Below, in pieces: positions 33,770 to 43,621 of a stretch of 52,682 bases of DNA; the stretch's first letter is position 1, and every line of letters begins with the position of its first letter. The position numbers and the translations under genes are program-made. Source of the DNA: Aeromonas eucrenophila (GTDB lineage Bacteria > Pseudomonadota > Gammaproteobacteria > Enterobacterales > Aeromonadaceae); NCBI RefSeq assembly GCF_000819865.1, contig NZ_CDDF01000005.1:967633-1020314 (forward strand), given 5' to 3'. The notes below the pieces were generated by a model. It saw only the letters and a program-made list of their open reading frames with translations. It was not told the DNA's origin and ran no database searches.

Positions 33770-34534
33770 ATGATTTTAACCTTGATATTGCTGTCGATTG
33801 GCGCACTCCTGTTTCTGGTCATCGCCTATAACGTGGTGCAGCAATATAAGCAGAAGGCCGAAGCCGACAAGCGCCAGGCCATCGCCCGCCACAAGGCCGT
33901 GGCGGACGAGACCGAAGAGGTGCTGCTGAACGTCAACCTGGTGCCCTTCTCCAAGAACATGGTGCTGCTGTTGCAGCACAGGATCCTGGATGCCTATCGC
34001 GCCATTGCGCTGGTGATGCCCGGCAATCAGATCAAGCAGCGCATCGCCGACGTCCAGACCCAGATCAAGAACGTGCAGGAGAACTACAGCAGCCAGGACG
34101 AGGGGCACTTCAAGACCCCGGAATCCGATCGCCAGGCGATCCAGATGTTGCAGCTGGCCAAGAAGATGCGCGCCGTGCTGCGGGTCGAGCACAACAAGGG
34201 CAAGATAGATCCCCACGGCTTTGCCCAGGAGGATCGCCGTCTCGAGCTGATGCAGCTCAAGATCAACATCGCCAACCTGGTCAAGCGGGCCATGGATGCC
34301 CAGATCCAGGGGCAATACGGCACCTGCCGTCAGCTCTTTACCAAGGGGCTGGGTGCCCTGGCCAGCGTCTCCGACAAGGACGCCTACCTGCTGGCGCGGG
34401 AAGAAGACATGCGTCAGGGGATGCGTCAGCTGGAAGAGCACCTGCAGCAGCACAGCGAGAAAGAGCTGCAACACCTCAAGGACAAAGAAGCGGACGAGCT
34501 GGATGTCCTGTTCCAACCCAAGAAGAAATGGTGA
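33770..34534 (+). CDS. Uncharacterised membrane-anchored coiled-coil protein
   Basis: A 254-residue protein with one N-terminal membrane segment (ILTLILLSIGALLFLVIAYNVV) followed by a long, mostly helical, charged cytosolic region with likely coiled coils (about 25-60 and 205-245). I recognise no catalytic motif. ATG 33770 is preceded by CAGGAG at about 12 bp, rather far; an upstream in-frame start at 33746 is possible. The yecM gene starts at its stop codon, implying an operon. Confidence 0.75.
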   Translation: MILTLILLSIGALLFLVIAYNVVQQYKQKAEADKRQAIARHKAVADETEEVLLNVNLVPFSKNMVLLLQHRILDAYRAIALVMPGNQIKQRIADVQTQIKNVQENYSSQDEGHFKTPESDRQAIQMLQLAKKMRAVLRVEHNKGKIDPHGFAQEDRRLELMQLKINIANLVKRAMDAQIQGQYGTCRQLFTKGLGALASVSDKDAYLLAREEDMRQGMRQLEEHLQQHSEKELQHLKDKEADELDVLFQPKKKW

Positions 34535-34536
34535 TC

Positions 34537-35082
34537 ATGTCTCATCCACTGGATACCACGCTGGGGCCCATGGCCCCATTTGTTTGCCAACTGCTGACCG
34601 AATTGCACGGCCTCATGGGAGAGCATGCCGCTCCGCAGGTGGATCACCTCTGTTACCGCGCCGCCAGCCTGCCGGAGTACCTCGAGTTGAAAGTGCTGCT
34701 CGCGCGCCACGGGGTCTTGCTGGTGGAGGGGATGATCGGCGGGCGGCCCATCGCCACCTATCGATTGCATCAGCCGGTCTGCGCCAACGAGGTGAGCGTG
34801 CCCTGCATCGAGCTGGCCGCCCCCAAATCGGGTCGCAGCCATCAGGCGGGGCTCGAACACATCGAGCTGGTGGTGCCCTCACTGCACGCGCTGGTGGTCG
34901 CGCACCCGGCATTGCCGTTCAAGACCGGCAACATCGAGGATGGCCGCAACCCGGACCTGGGGCTGATGCTGCCTTCGGGCCAGGTGAAATTCCACTTGCG
35001 CCCTTTAAGCGAGGTGATCGACGAGGAGCTGGGTACCGGCGCCGTGGTGCCGGTGCCGCCGGACTATTATGACGGCCTGTGA
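34537..35082 (+). CDS. yecM: YecM, VOC superfamily protein
   Basis: A 181-residue protein of the YecM family, a vicinal-oxygen-chelate fold resembling metalloenzymes. Seen are VDHLCYRAASLPEYLELK near residue 36, AAPKSGRSHQAGLEHIELVV, and NPDLGLMLPSGQVKFHLRPLSEVI near the C-terminus. H and E residues at the family metal positions are present. It overlaps or abuts the upstream gene: ATG 34528 is an alternative overlapping start. No reaction is established. Confidence 0.88.
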   Translation: MSHPLDTTLGPMAPFVCQLLTELHGLMGEHAAPQVDHLCYRAASLPEYLELKVLLARHGVLLVEGMIGGRPIATYRLHQPVCANEVSVPCIELAAPKSGRSHQAGLEHIELVVPSLHALVVAHPALPFKTGNIEDGRNPDLGLMLPSGQVKFHLRPLSEVIDEELGTGAVVPVPPDYYDGL

Positions 35083-35156
35083 GTTCGACGATGTGTGAAC
35101 GGATGATCTGAGCCTGGTCACCCGCATCCGCTTGTCGGTGGGGGTGGCGCCGGGCA

Positions 35157-36371
35157 TCAGGATGCCGAGTGACAGGAGAGGGGACGCGCACTGCGTCCCT
35201 TCAGCTGACCGAGCCAGAGGCTCAAGGCTGCGGTGACGCACAGCACCAGCTCGATGCCGAGCACCAATCCCCCAAGCCCCCCTCGCTCCCAGAAGGGGTG
35301 TAGATAGAGCCCCCCCAGACTGGCCCCCAGATAGTACCCCACCAGATAGAGCGACGAGGCCAAGGCCCTGTTGTGCTCCACGTGTTGGCCCACCCAGGCG
35401 CTGGCACAGGCGTGGGCGAGGAAGAATCCGAAGCTCGAGATCAGCAGGCCACCGATGATGGCGGTCAGCGTGCCCTGCAGTAGCGCCAGGCTGCCGATGG
35501 CCATCAGCAGGATGCCAGCGAGCAGCAGGCGCTGGGCTCCCCAGCGATTGGCGCAGCGACCGCTCAAGGAGGAGGCGAGGGTGCCGGTGAGATAGGTCAG
35601 AAACAGCATGCCGAGCCACTGGGTCGGCAGGGAGAAGGGAGCCTCCGCCAGCAGGAAGGTGAGGTAGCTGTATTGATTCAAGAACACCATGAAGTTGAGA
35701 CCGCCGATGAGATAGGCGCCCACCAGCAGCGGATTGCCGAGGTGACTGGCGATGGCGCGGCGCAGTTGGCCGGGCTCGGCCACCACGGCCACGAAGCGGG
35801 TCTGGGGAGGCAGCAGCCAGATAACCAGCGGCAGCAAGGCCAGGCTGATGAGGCCGATGCCAAGAAACGTGTGCTGCCAATCCCCGAACCAGCCAGCCAA
35901 GAGGCCACCGACCACCCGGCCGGCGATCCCGCCTAAGGAATTGGCGGCGATGTAGACCCCGACAGCGGAAAGCAGGGCGCGCTTGCTGAACTCCTCCCCC
36001 ATGTAGGCGATGGCGGTCGCGGGCAGGCCTGCCAGCAAGGCGCCTTGCAGGATGCGCAGCATCACCAGCTGATCGAACTGGCGGATGAGCGGAATGTACA
36101 GGGAGAGCAGGATGGCGCCGGTCAGGCTCCACAGCATGATCCGGCGACGGCCGAAGCGATCCGCCAGCCGGGCGCAGATCAGCAGCGAGGTCGCGAGCCC
36201 GGCGGTGCAACCCGCCAGGGTCCAGCCGGCCGACAGGGAGCTGACGGAAAACACCTCTGCCAGCAGGGGCAGCAGGGGGTGGGTTTGGTAGAGATTGAGA
36301 AACACCAGGAAGGAGCCCAGGCTGAGGGCCAGGGTGGCGCGCATCCACTCGCGACTGCCTACTTCGATCAT
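35157..36371 (-). CDS. MFS transporter (YnfM-like)
   Basis: Major facilitator with 12 likely membrane segments, 404 residues from ATG 36371 (AGGA 9 bp upstream). The cytoplasmic loop motif ADRFGRRRIMLWSL lies between helices 2 and 3. The arrangement with a divergent LysR gene 118 bp away mirrors ynfL/ynfM of E. coli, so the regulator probably controls it. The substrate is unknown; YnfM-like pumps are suspected small-molecule exporters. Confidence 0.88.
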   Translation of the reverse strand: MIEVGSREWMRATLALSLGSFLVFLNLYQTHPLLPLLAEVFSVSSLSAGWTLAGCTAGLATSLLICARLADRFGRRRIMLWSLTGAILLSLYIPLIRQFDQLVMLRILQGALLAGLPATAIAYMGEEFSKRALLSAVGVYIAANSLGGIAGRVVGGLLAGWFGDWQHTFLGIGLISLALLPLVIWLLPPQTRFVAVVAEPGQLRRAIASHLGNPLLVGAYLIGGLNFMVFLNQYSYLTFLLAEAPFSLPTQWLGMLFLTYLTGTLASSLSGRCANRWGAQRLLLAGILLMAIGSLALLQGTLTAIIGGLLISSFGFFLAHACASAWVGQHVEHNRALASSLYLVGYYLGASLGGLYLHPFWERGGLGGLVLGIELVLCVTAALSLWLGQLKGRSARPLSCHSAS

Positions 36372-36442
36372 ATGCGGTTGTCCTGACTGCATTTTTTGCA
36401 GAGAAATCTGCGATATAACCGCAGACTAGTGCGCTGCTTGAT

Positions 36443-36461
36443 ATAAATATAATATATTTAT
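36443..36461. promoter_or_regulatory. 19-bp palindrome, likely LysR operator
   Basis: ATAAATATA, one base, TATATTTAT: a perfect AT-rich dyad with the T-N11-A pattern of LysR sites, in the divergent region between the MFS gene and the LysR gene, 28 bp before the LysR start. Confidence 0.55.
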
Positions 36462-36488
36462 GTTATCCACCTCATAAATGAAATTGAT

Positions 36489-37361
36489 ATGGATCTGAAA
36501 CAGCTCAGTTATTTGCTGGCGGTACGGGACGCGGGCTCCTTCACCCGGGCCGCCAGCGCGCTGCACGTGGCGCAGCCGGCGGTCAGCATGGCCATCGCCA
36601 AGCTGGAGAGCCAGCTTGAGCTGCGCCTGTTCGACCGCCAGGATCGCAATGTGCGGCTCACCCCGGAGGGAGAGGTGCTCTGTCGCCATGCCGAGCGGCT
36701 GCTATTGCAGATGCATCAGGCCGAGGCGGAGATGGCGGAGCTCAAGGGGCTGGAGCGGGGAGAGGTGCGCATCGGCATCCCCTACATGATGGGCTCCTAC
36801 TACTTCCCACCCATTCTGATGGCGTTCAAGCACCGCTATCCCGGCCTCAAGATCCGGGTGGAGGAGGCGGGCACCCGGGAGCTGCTCAGCCGCATGGTGG
36901 ACGGCAGCCTGGACTTGGCCATCCTCATCACCAGCGATCTGCCGCCGGCGCTGGAGGGGGCCCAGCTGCTGCGCGAAGAGATGCTGATGGTGGTGGGGGA
37001 GGAGCATCCGCTGCGCCAGGCCGCCAGCGTCTCGCTGCCACAATTCTTCGGCCAGGAGCTCGCCATGTTCAGACGCGGCTTCTATCACCGCGAACACATG
37101 GAGGTGCTGGCCCAGGGGCTGGGCTGCGAGCCGAACATCGCGTTCGAGAGCAACCTCATTCCGCTGCTCAAGGCGGTGGTGAGGCAGGGGTTTGCGGTGA
37201 CCACCTTCCTGCGCATGGCGCTGGACGAGGAGACGGCGCTTATCGGCGTGCCCTTCGCGCCACCGATCTTCCTCGATCTCTGCGTGGCCTGGCGGCGCGG
37301 GGATCCCCTCTCCATGGCCAACCGGGCGCTGAGAGATTTTCTGCTGTCACAGGCAAGATAG
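36489..37361 (+). CDS. LysR family regulator, divergent from MFS gene
   Basis: A 290-residue LysR protein: HTH in DLKQLSYLLAVRDAGSFTRAASALHVAQPAVSMAIAKLE, and an effector domain beginning GEVRIGIPYMMGSYYFPPIL. It resembles CynR/YnfL-type regulators. It is divergent from the MFS transporter across a palindromic operator, so it probably autoregulates and controls the pump in response to a substrate. It is convergent with ribA over a shared terminator. Confidence 0.92.
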   Translation: MDLKQLSYLLAVRDAGSFTRAASALHVAQPAVSMAIAKLESQLELRLFDRQDRNVRLTPEGEVLCRHAERLLLQMHQAEAEMAELKGLERGEVRIGIPYMMGSYYFPPILMAFKHRYPGLKIRVEEAGTRELLSRMVDGSLDLAILITSDLPPALEGAQLLREEMLMVVGEEHPLRQAASVSLPQFFGQELAMFRRGFYHREHMEVLAQGLGCEPNIAFESNLIPLLKAVVRQGFAVTTFLRMALDEETALIGVPFAPPIFLDLCVAWRRGDPLSMANRALRDFLLSQAR

Positions 37362-37400
37362 TTAGCATTACGTCTTGTAAAATGTGATTGACGCAAATAA

Positions 37401-37425
37401 AAACGCCTCCGTTTAGGAGGCGTTT
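37401..37425. terminator. Bidirectional terminator (LysR / ribA)
   Basis: 10-bp arms AAACGCCTCC/GGAGGCGTTT with a GTTTA loop between convergent genes. Confidence 0.88.
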
Positions 37426-37450
37426 CTCAAGGGTCGCAAGAGAAGAAGCC

Positions 37451-38044
37451 CTACTTCTTGAGCAGGTGATCCAGCTTGTTCGCCTTGGTGGAGAGATAGA
37501 ACTCGTTGTGGGGGTTGCGCCCCTCCTGCAGGGGAACGCGCTCGGCCACCGGGATGCCGAAACTTTCCATCGCCTTGAGCTTGCGCGGGTTGTTGGTCAT
37601 CAAGCGCAGGCTCTTGACCTCCAAAGCCTTCAGCATGTCGGCACAGATGGTGTAATCGCGCATGTCGGCGGCAAAGCCCAGCGCCACGTTGGCCTCGACG
37701 GTGTCGGCCCCCTGATCCTGCAGGTGATAGGCCCGGATCTTGTTGAGCAGACCGATGCCACGCCCTTCCTGACGGACATACAGCAAGACGCCACGGCCGG
37801 CCTTGGCGATGTTCTGCATGGCGGCCTGCAATTGGAAGCCACAGTCGCAGCGCAGGCTGAACAGGGCGTCTCCGGTCAGACACTCGGAGTGAATGCGTCC
37901 AAGCACGGGCTCGCCGTCGGCGATATCGCCCATCACCAGCGCGGCGTGATCCTTGCCTGTGCCGGTTTCCTGAAAGCCAACTAGCGTGAAGGTGCCCCAA
38001 GGGGTCGGCAACTTGGATTTAGCCACCAGGCTAATGCTGCTCAT
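37451..38044 (-). CDS. ribA: GTP cyclohydrolase II
   Basis: First enzyme of riboflavin synthesis, converting GTP to diaminohydroxypyrimidine-ribose phosphate plus formate. It has 197 residues, matching E. coli RibA. It carries the zinc cysteines in [17 protein letters not shown], the catalytic RQEGRGIGL, and the GTP-binding MTNNPRKL. It is a stand-alone RibA, not fused to RibB. The start has AGGAG 8 bp upstream. No FMN riboswitch is visible before it. Confidence 0.97.
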   Translation of the reverse strand: MSSISLVAKSKLPTPWGTFTLVGFQETGTGKDHAALVMGDIADGEPVLGRIHSECLTGDALFSLRCDCGFQLQAAMQNIAKAGRGVLLYVRQEGRGIGLLNKIRAYHLQDQGADTVEANVALGFAADMRDYTICADMLKALEVKSLRLMTNNPRKLKAMESFGIPVAERVPLQEGRNPHNEFYLSTKANKLDHLLKK

Positions 38045-38205
38045 AGGGTTGCTCCTGACTACAACTGCTTAAAAAAGGCGGCTAGTTTAGCGCGCCTCAT
38101 CCATAACAACCATAAGAACAAAACCTTGCAGTGAGGAATGCTTTGCCGGATTGGTCATAATAGGCGCAATCGCGACGACTTCCGCGCAAATCTGTGGTCT
38201 GACAA

Positions 38206-38234
38206 CTGCCAGACCCCGTGCATTCGGGTATAAT
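38206..38234 (+). promoter_or_regulatory. Putative cmk promoter
   Basis: -10 TATAAT (38229-38234) with a 17-bp spacer to CTGCCA (38206-38211). The GC-rich bases after the -10 resemble a stringent-type discriminator. It lies 72 bp upstream of the cmk start. Confidence 0.55.
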
Positions 38235-38306
38235 CGGCGCCCATTACCCCATCCCGGCAGGGATGTGTGCAACCCGTCAACGTGCAGCGTGCGCAGGAGA
38301 AAAGTT

Positions 38307-38999
38307 ATGCCCCAGATGGCCCCCATGATGACAATCGATGGCCCAAGTGGTGCCGGCAAAGGCACCCTGTGCCAGTTGTTGGCGGAGAAGCTGGGTTGGC
38401 ACCTACTCGATTCCGGCGCCATCTACCGGGTGCTGGCGCTGGCCGCCTTGCACCACGATGTCGAGATTGACGCCGAGGCGGCCCTAGTGCCCCTGGCCGC
38501 GAATCTGGACGTGCAATTCCAGGTTGAAGGTGACCAGGTGAAGGTGGTGCTGGAAGGGGAGGATGTCTCCCGTACCATCCGCTCCCAGGAAGTGAGCGAC
38601 GCCGCCAGCAAAATTGCGGTCTTCCCCCGGGTGCGCGAAGCCCTGCTGCGTCGCCAGCGTGCTTTTCGCCAGCAACCGGGTCTCATCGCCGATGGCCGTG
38701 ACATGGGTACAGTGGTTTTCCCCGAGGCCGAGGTGAAGATTTTCCTCGACGCCAGCGCGGAAGAGCGGGCGCAGCGCCGCTATAAGCAGTTGCAAGATAA
38801 GGGCTTTGATGTTAACTTTGAGCGTCTTTTAACCGAGATTCGGGAACGTGACGATCGCGACAGAAATCGCGCCGTTGCCCCCCTGAAACCCGCGGAAGAC
38901 GCGCTCGTCGTCGACTCAACGTCGATGACCATAGACGAAGTGCTGGTGACGGTACTCGCTTATGTAGAGCAACAACTTGGTGATGTCAGCGCAAGTTGA
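38307..38999 (+). CDS. cmk: Cytidylate kinase
   Basis: Phosphorylates CMP and dCMP with ATP. 230 residues with P-loop GPSGAGKGT near the start, [16 protein letters not shown], the CMP-binding insert, and [22 protein letters not shown]. The lid contains [18 protein letters not shown] 38307 has AGGAG 7 bp upstream. The cmk-rpsA-ihfB order is the standard gammaproteobacterial arrangement. Confidence 0.97.
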   Translation: MPQMAPMMTIDGPSGAGKGTLCQLLAEKLGWHLLDSGAIYRVLALAALHHDVEIDAEAALVPLAANLDVQFQVEGDQVKVVLEGEDVSRTIRSQEVSDAASKIAVFPRVREALLRRQRAFRQQPGLIADGRDMGTVVFPEAEVKIFLDASAEERAQRRYKQLQDKGFDVNFERLLTEIRERDDRDRNRAVAPLKPAEDALVVDSTSMTIDEVLVTVLAYVEQQLGDVSAS

Positions 39000-39092
39000 T
39001 GTCAGTCGTCTGCACCATGGATGGCGCAGATAATTTAAAACAACCCCGCTTGTGCCGGATTGCGAGTGGATGTTTCATTTGTGACACAAACA

Positions 39093-40763
39093 ATGATCGA
39101 ATCTTTTGCTCAACTCTTTGAAGAGTCCCTGAACGCCGTTGAAACCCGTCAAGGTTCCATCGTCAAGGGTACCGTCGTTGCTATCGAGAACGGTTTTGTA
39201 CTGGTTGACGCCGGTCTGAAATCCGAGTCTGCCATCCCTGCTGAAGAATTCAAGAACGCCCTGGGCGAGCTGGAAATCAATGTAGGCGACACCGTTGACG
39301 TGGCTCTGGACTCTATCGAAGATGGTTTCGGCGAAACCAAGCTGTCCCGCGAAAAAGCCAAGCGCCACGAAGCCTGGCTGCAGCTTGAGAAGGCATACGA
39401 AGAGCAAGCTACCGTTATCGGTATCATCAACGGCAAGGTCAAGGGTGGTTTCACCGTTGAGCTGAACGGCATCCGTGCCTTCCTGCCGGGTTCCCTGGTT
39501 GACGTGCGTCCGATCCGTGACACCGCTCACCTGGAAAACAAAGAACTCGAGTTCAAAGTCATCAAGCTGGACCAGAAGCGCAACAACGTTGTTGTTTCCC
39601 GTCGTGCCGTGATCGAAACCGAGAACACCTCCGAGCGCGAAAGCCTGCTGGCCAACCTGCAAGAAGGTCAAGAAGTTAAGGGTATCGTCAAGAACCTGAC
39701 CGACTACGGTGCATTCGTAGATCTGGGCGGTGTTGACGGCCTGCTGCACATCACCGACATGGCGTGGAAGCGCGTTAAGCATCCTTCCGAAATCGTCAAC
39801 GTTGGCGACGAGATCGCTGTCAAGGTTCTGAAGTTCGACCGCGAGCGTACCCGTGTATCCCTGGGTCTGAAGCAGCTGGGCGAAGATCCCTGGGTTGCTA
39901 TCGCCAAGCGTTACCCGGAGACCACCCGTCTGTCTGGCCGCGTGACCAACCTGACCGACTACGGCTGCTTCGTTGAAATCGAAGAAGGCGTGGAAGGCCT
40001 GGTACACGTATCCGAGATGGATTGGACCAACAAGAACATCCACCCGTCCAAGGTTGTTAACGTTGGCGACGTGGTTGACGTGATGGTTCTGGACATCGAC
40101 GAAGAACGTCGTCGTATCTCCCTGGGTCTGAAGCAGTGCAAATCCAACCCGTGGCAGCTGTTTGCCGAAACTCACGCCAAGGGCGACCGTGTTTCCGGTA
40201 AGATCAAGTCCATCACTGATTTCGGTATCTTCATCGGTCTGGATGGCGGCATCGACGGCCTGGTTCACCTGTCTGACATCTCCTGGAACAACCAGGGCGA
40301 AGAAGCCGTGCGTGAATTCAAGAAGGGCGACGAGATCGAAGCCGTTGTTCTGCAAGTGGACCCGGAGCGCGAGCGCATCTCCCTGGGTGTCAAGCAGATC
40401 GAAGAAGACCCGTTCAATAAGTACCTGTCTGATAACAAGAAAGGTGCTATCGTGAAGGGTAAGGTTACCGAGGTTGATGCCAAGGGTGCCGTGATCGAAC
40501 TGGCTGATGGCGTGGAAGGCTACCTGCGTGCCTCCGACGCTGCTCGTGACCGTGTAGAAGACGCCACTCTGGTGCTGTCTGTTGGTGACGAAGTTGAAGC
40601 TAAATTCATGGGCGTTGATCGTAAGAACCGCACCGTAAGCCTGTCTGTCCGTGCTAAGGACGAAGCTGACGAGCGTGTTGCTATCGATAGCCTGAACCAA
40701 CAAGAAGAAGTTGTGTTCAGCAATGCTATGATGGAAGCGTTCAAAGCCGCCAAGGGTGAGTAA
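39093..40763 (+). CDS. rpsA: 30S ribosomal protein S1
   Basis: Binds mRNA on the small ribosomal subunit and is needed for initiation on most messages. 556 residues, one less than E. coli, with six S1 domains (starting near 20, 105, 190, 277, 364 and 450), each with a G-x-F or G-x-V core such as [10 protein letters not shown] and [11 protein letters not shown]. The start [13 protein letters not shown] matches the family. It has no good Shine-Dalgarno before ATG 39093, as in E. coli, where S1 controls its own translation through leader structure. Codon use looks strongly optimised. Confidence 0.98.
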   Translation: MIESFAQLFEESLNAVETRQGSIVKGTVVAIENGFVLVDAGLKSESAIPAEEFKNALGELEINVGDTVDVALDSIEDGFGETKLSREKAKRHEAWLQLEKAYEEQATVIGIINGKVKGGFTVELNGIRAFLPGSLVDVRPIRDTAHLENKELEFKVIKLDQKRNNVVVSRRAVIETENTSERESLLANLQEGQEVKGIVKNLTDYGAFVDLGGVDGLLHITDMAWKRVKHPSEIVNVGDEIAVKVLKFDRERTRVSLGLKQLGEDPWVAIAKRYPETTRLSGRVTNLTDYGCFVEIEEGVEGLVHVSEMDWTNKNIHPSKVVNVGDVVDVMVLDIDEERRRISLGLKQCKSNPWQLFAETHAKGDRVSGKIKSITDFGIFIGLDGGIDGLVHLSDISWNNQGEEAVREFKKGDEIEAVVLQVDPERERISLGVKQIEEDPFNKYLSDNKKGAIVKGKVTEVDAKGAVIELADGVEGYLRASDAARDRVEDATLVLSVGDEVEAKFMGVDRKNRTVSLSVRAKDEADERVAIDSLNQQEEVVFSNAMMEAFKAAKGE

Positions 40764-40776
40764 TCCTTGATGCAAG

Positions 40777-40805
40777 AAAAGGGCGGCTTTACGCCGCCCT
40801 TTTTT
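40777..40805 (+). terminator. Terminator after rpsA
   Basis: 11-bp stem AAAAGGGCGGC/GCCGCCCTTTT with a 5-nt loop and T-run, directly before the ihfB leader. Confidence 0.92.
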
Positions 40806-40855
40806 ATCTTGGCAAAATGAATATTGCATGTGATCGGGGAAGGAGATTTAACCTT

Positions 40856-41140
40856 ATGACCAAATCAGATCTCATCGAAAAATTGGCTGCCAACCGCATG
40901 CATATGCCGGCCAAAGATGTCGAAGCCGCCATCAAGGAGATCCTTGAGCAGATGGCGTCGACCTTGCAAAACGGCGACAGGATTGAAATCCGAGGATTTG
41001 GAAGTTTTTCACTGCACTATCGTGCCCCCCGCGTGGGTCGCAACCCCAAGACCGGGGACAAGGTTGAACTGACCGGGAAATATGTCCCTCACTTCAAGCC
41101 GGGTAAAGAGTTACGCGAGCGCGTGAACATCATCGAATAA
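40856..41140 (+). CDS. ihfB: Integration host factor beta subunit
   Basis: DNA-bending protein that pairs with IHF-alpha and acts in recombination, replication and transcription. 94 residues with the HU/IHF signature [22 protein letters not shown] and P in the arm region are intact. Strong AAGGAG 11 bp upstream. IHF is also a frequent cofactor for integrases such as the one in the island. Confidence 0.97.
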   Translation: MTKSDLIEKLAANRMHMPAKDVEAAIKEILEQMASTLQNGDRIEIRGFGSFSLHYRAPRVGRNPKTGDKVELTGKYVPHFKPGKELRERVNIIE

Positions 41141-41150
41141 TGCAGAAAAT

Positions 41151-41177
41151 GGCATACCTGGGTATGCCTTTTTTATT
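41151..41177 (+). terminator. Terminator after ihfB
   Basis: 8-bp stem GGCATACC/GGTATGCC with TG loop and T-rich tail. Confidence 0.9.
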
Positions 41178-41296
41178 TTTGCGACATTGGTTACGCCAAT
41201 TGTCGGGTTTATCAAAGTCTTTTCCCATTCGCTCTAGAGTCTGCCGGTGATTTTAAGGATAATCGGTCTCTCATTAGCTACAGACAGGGAGCTCTT

Positions 41297-41581
41297 ATGA
41301 AGCGTATCTTGGCCCTTATCCCATTGGTGCTGGTGTTTGTATTGACCCTCGCCATAGGTTCACAAAACGGCCAGCAGGTGCAGTTCAATTATCTGATAGC
41401 ACAAGGCGAGTTCTCGCTCTCCATGCTGCTGGGATTCTTCTTTGCCGGCGGATTCTTGCTGGGCTGGTTGGTATTCGGTCTGCTCTTCCTGCGCCTCAAG
41501 CTGCAAAATCGCACCCTCAGTCGCACCATGCGTCGTCAATCCCGCGAGTTGGAGCTGGCCCGGTCGGCTACCAAGGAATAA
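41297..41581 (+). CDS. lapA: LapA domain-containing inner membrane protein
   Basis: 94 residues, two membrane segments (about 4-22 and 42-65), then a short basic coiled tail. Matches LapA (YciS), which works with LapB in balancing lipopolysaccharide assembly. It is followed after 9 bp by lapB in the usual pair. Confidence 0.92.
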   Translation: MKRILALIPLVLVFVLTLAIGSQNGQQVQFNYLIAQGEFSLSMLLGFFFAGGFLLGWLVFGLLFLRLKLQNRTLSRTMRRQSRELELARSATKE

Positions 41582-41590
41582 TGTCCCTCG

Positions 41591-42757
41591 ATGCTTGAAC
41601 TGCTTTTCCTGCTGTTGCCAATTGCCGCTGGTTATGGTTGGTACATGGGACGCAGGAGTGTTCGCCAGGACACCCAGCAACAAAGTAACCAGTTTTCCCG
41701 CCAGTATGTGGCGGGCCTCAACTATTTGCTGTCTGACGAGTCGGACAAGGCGGTGGATCTCTTCATCCAGCTGCTGGAAGTCGACAGCGACACCATCGAA
41801 ACCCACCTCTCCCTCGGCAACCTGTTTCGCCAGCGTGGCGAGGTCGATCGCGCCATCAAGATCCACCAGAATCTGGTCAGTCGCCAGCTGACCCGGGAAC
41901 AACGCCAACTCGCGCTGCAAGAGCTGGCTCGCGACTTTCTCGCCGCCGGCCTGCTGGACAGGGCCGAGGCCATCTGGAACGAGCTGTGCGACGACAGTGA
42001 CTTCGAGGAGACGGCGCTGACCCAACTGCTGATCATCCATCAGCAGCTGCGCGATTGGGACAAGGCCATCGAAGTCGCCGTGCGCCTGCAGAAGTTTCAA
42101 GGCAAGAAGTTGGCCGACCCCATCTCCCATTTCTATTGCGAGCAGGCGGAGAGTGCCCTGCGTGACGGGGATCTGGTCACAGGGCGTACCCGCTTGAAGC
42201 GGGCGCTCAGCGTCAATCCTGCCTGTGCTCGCGCCAGCCTGCGACTGGCCGAACTCACCATGGAGGAGGGCAAGTTCGAGGAGGCCAGCAAGGATCTGTT
42301 GCGGGTGTTCGAGCAGGACATGGATTTTGCCTCCGAGGCCATGCCGAAGCTGCTTGTCTGCTATCAGCAGATGGGGCGCAGCCAGGAGCTGATCCCGCTG
42401 CTGGAGAAGGCGGTGGAGGATCATGCCGGCGTCAGCGTGACCCTGGCCCTGGCCAATCTGGTGGAGGAGCGCGATGGCCTGAGTCAGGCGCGCGCTTTGG
42501 TGCTGCGTCAACTGCGGCGCCATCCCTCCATGAAGGGCTTCTATCAGCTGGTCGGCTTCCAGCTGGCCAGCGCCGAGGAGGGCCCCGCCAAGGAGAGCCT
42601 GGAGCTGCTGCAGCAGCTGGTTGGCGAGCAGATCAAGATCAAGTCGACCCACAAGTGCCGCCAGTGTGGCTTCGCCACCCACTCGCTGTTCTGGCAGTGT
42701 CCCTCCTGCCGTCAGTGGGGCACCATCAAACCCATTCGTGGCCTGGACGGCGAATAG
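41591..42757 (+). CDS. lapB: LapB, LPS assembly regulator
   Basis: Membrane-anchored adaptor that presents LpxC to the FtsH protease and so limits LPS synthesis. 388 residues: one N-terminal membrane helix, then TPR repeats (about 35-340, for example FSRQYVAGLNYLLSDESDKAV), and a C-terminal rubredoxin-type knuckle CRQCGF...CPSC with four metal cysteines. Coupled with lapA. Confidence 0.96.
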   Translation: MLELLFLLLPIAAGYGWYMGRRSVRQDTQQQSNQFSRQYVAGLNYLLSDESDKAVDLFIQLLEVDSDTIETHLSLGNLFRQRGEVDRAIKIHQNLVSRQLTREQRQLALQELARDFLAAGLLDRAEAIWNELCDDSDFEETALTQLLIIHQQLRDWDKAIEVAVRLQKFQGKKLADPISHFYCEQAESALRDGDLVTGRTRLKRALSVNPACARASLRLAELTMEEGKFEEASKDLLRVFEQDMDFASEAMPKLLVCYQQMGRSQELIPLLEKAVEDHAGVSVTLALANLVEERDGLSQARALVLRQLRRHPSMKGFYQLVGFQLASAEEGPAKESLELLQQLVGEQIKIKSTHKCRQCGFATHSLFWQCPSCRQWGTIKPIRGLDGE

Positions 42758-42851
42758 CCTGAGCCGGGATGAGTGAATCCCGCGGGCTCGACCGGGTGCC
42801 AGCAGGCGAGGCCCGGGGCGGGCCTTGCAATACCAACCCATAGGAAGTGAC

Positions 42852-43550
42852 ATGCAAGATCCCAAAGTACTGGTTGCGCTCGATTATCAGCACGAGGCCG
42901 ATGCCTTCGCCTTCATCGATCAGATCTCCCCGGCCCAATGCCGCCTCAAGGTGGGCAAGGAGATGTTTACCCTGTTTGGCCCCCAATTCGTGCGCCAGCT
43001 GGTGGCCAAGGGATTCGACGTCTTCCTGGATCTGAAGTTTCACGACATTCCCAACACAGTGGCCAAGGCCGTGGCAGCCAGTGCCGAACTCGGGGTCTGG
43101 ATGGTCAACGTGCACGCCAGCGGTGGCGAGCGCATGATGCGGGCCGCCAAGGAGGCGCTGGCCCCCTATGGTGACAAGGCCCCTCTGCTGATCGCCGTAA
43201 CCGTGCTGACCAGCATGGAGCAATCCGATATGGCGCCGCTGGGGCTCAGCGTCGGCCCGGCCGAACAGGTGATCCGGCTGGCCAAGCTGACCAAGGAAGC
43301 GGGGCTGGATGGGGTGGTCTGCTCCGCCGAGGAGGCCTCTGAGCTCAAGACCCTGCTGGGGGCCGATTTCAAGCTGGTCACGCCGGGCATTCGTCCGACC
43401 GGTGCGGCGGCAGGGGATCAGCGCCGGGTCATGACACCGCGGGCGGCGGTGGAGGCGGGGGCTGACTATCTGGTGATCGGCCGTCCCATCACTCAGTCCG
43501 CCGATCCGGCAGCTATGCTGACCAGCATCAATGCCGAGCTGAATGGTTAG
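42852..43550 (+). CDS. pyrF: Orotidine 5'-phosphate decarboxylase
   Basis: Last step of de novo UMP synthesis. 232 residues with the catalytic [10 protein letters not shown] and the phosphate-binding TPGIRP...G...[12 protein letters not shown] region. ATG 42852 has TAGGAAG upstream. It lies 94 bp after lapB, as in other gammaproteobacteria, with a strong terminator after it. Confidence 0.97.
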   Translation: MQDPKVLVALDYQHEADAFAFIDQISPAQCRLKVGKEMFTLFGPQFVRQLVAKGFDVFLDLKFHDIPNTVAKAVAASAELGVWMVNVHASGGERMMRAAKEALAPYGDKAPLLIAVTVLTSMEQSDMAPLGLSVGPAEQVIRLAKLTKEAGLDGVVCSAEEASELKTLLGADFKLVTPGIRPTGAAAGDQRRVMTPRAAVEAGADYLVIGRPITQSADPAAMLTSINAELNG

Positions 43551-43567
43551 TGAGTACGACGACAGAA

Positions 43568-43602
43568 TGAAACAGGCCGGATCCTGGATCCGGCCTGTTT
43601 CA
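43568..43602. terminator. Bidirectional terminator (pyrF / rrtA)
   Basis: Near-perfect palindrome with 17-bp arms beginning TGAAACAGGCCGGATCC, one central base, between convergent genes. Confidence 0.88.
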
Positions 43603-43621
43603 TTTCAAGTCCTGGTAGAAC

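Noticed and set aside
39075..40829. 584-codon open frame opposite rpsA
   Set aside because: Caused by the biased codon use of rpsA. The translation is repetitive and matches no family, while rpsA is certain.
41360..42865. 501-codon open frame opposite lapA/lapB
   Set aside because: Covers two genes with firm identity and shows no motif.
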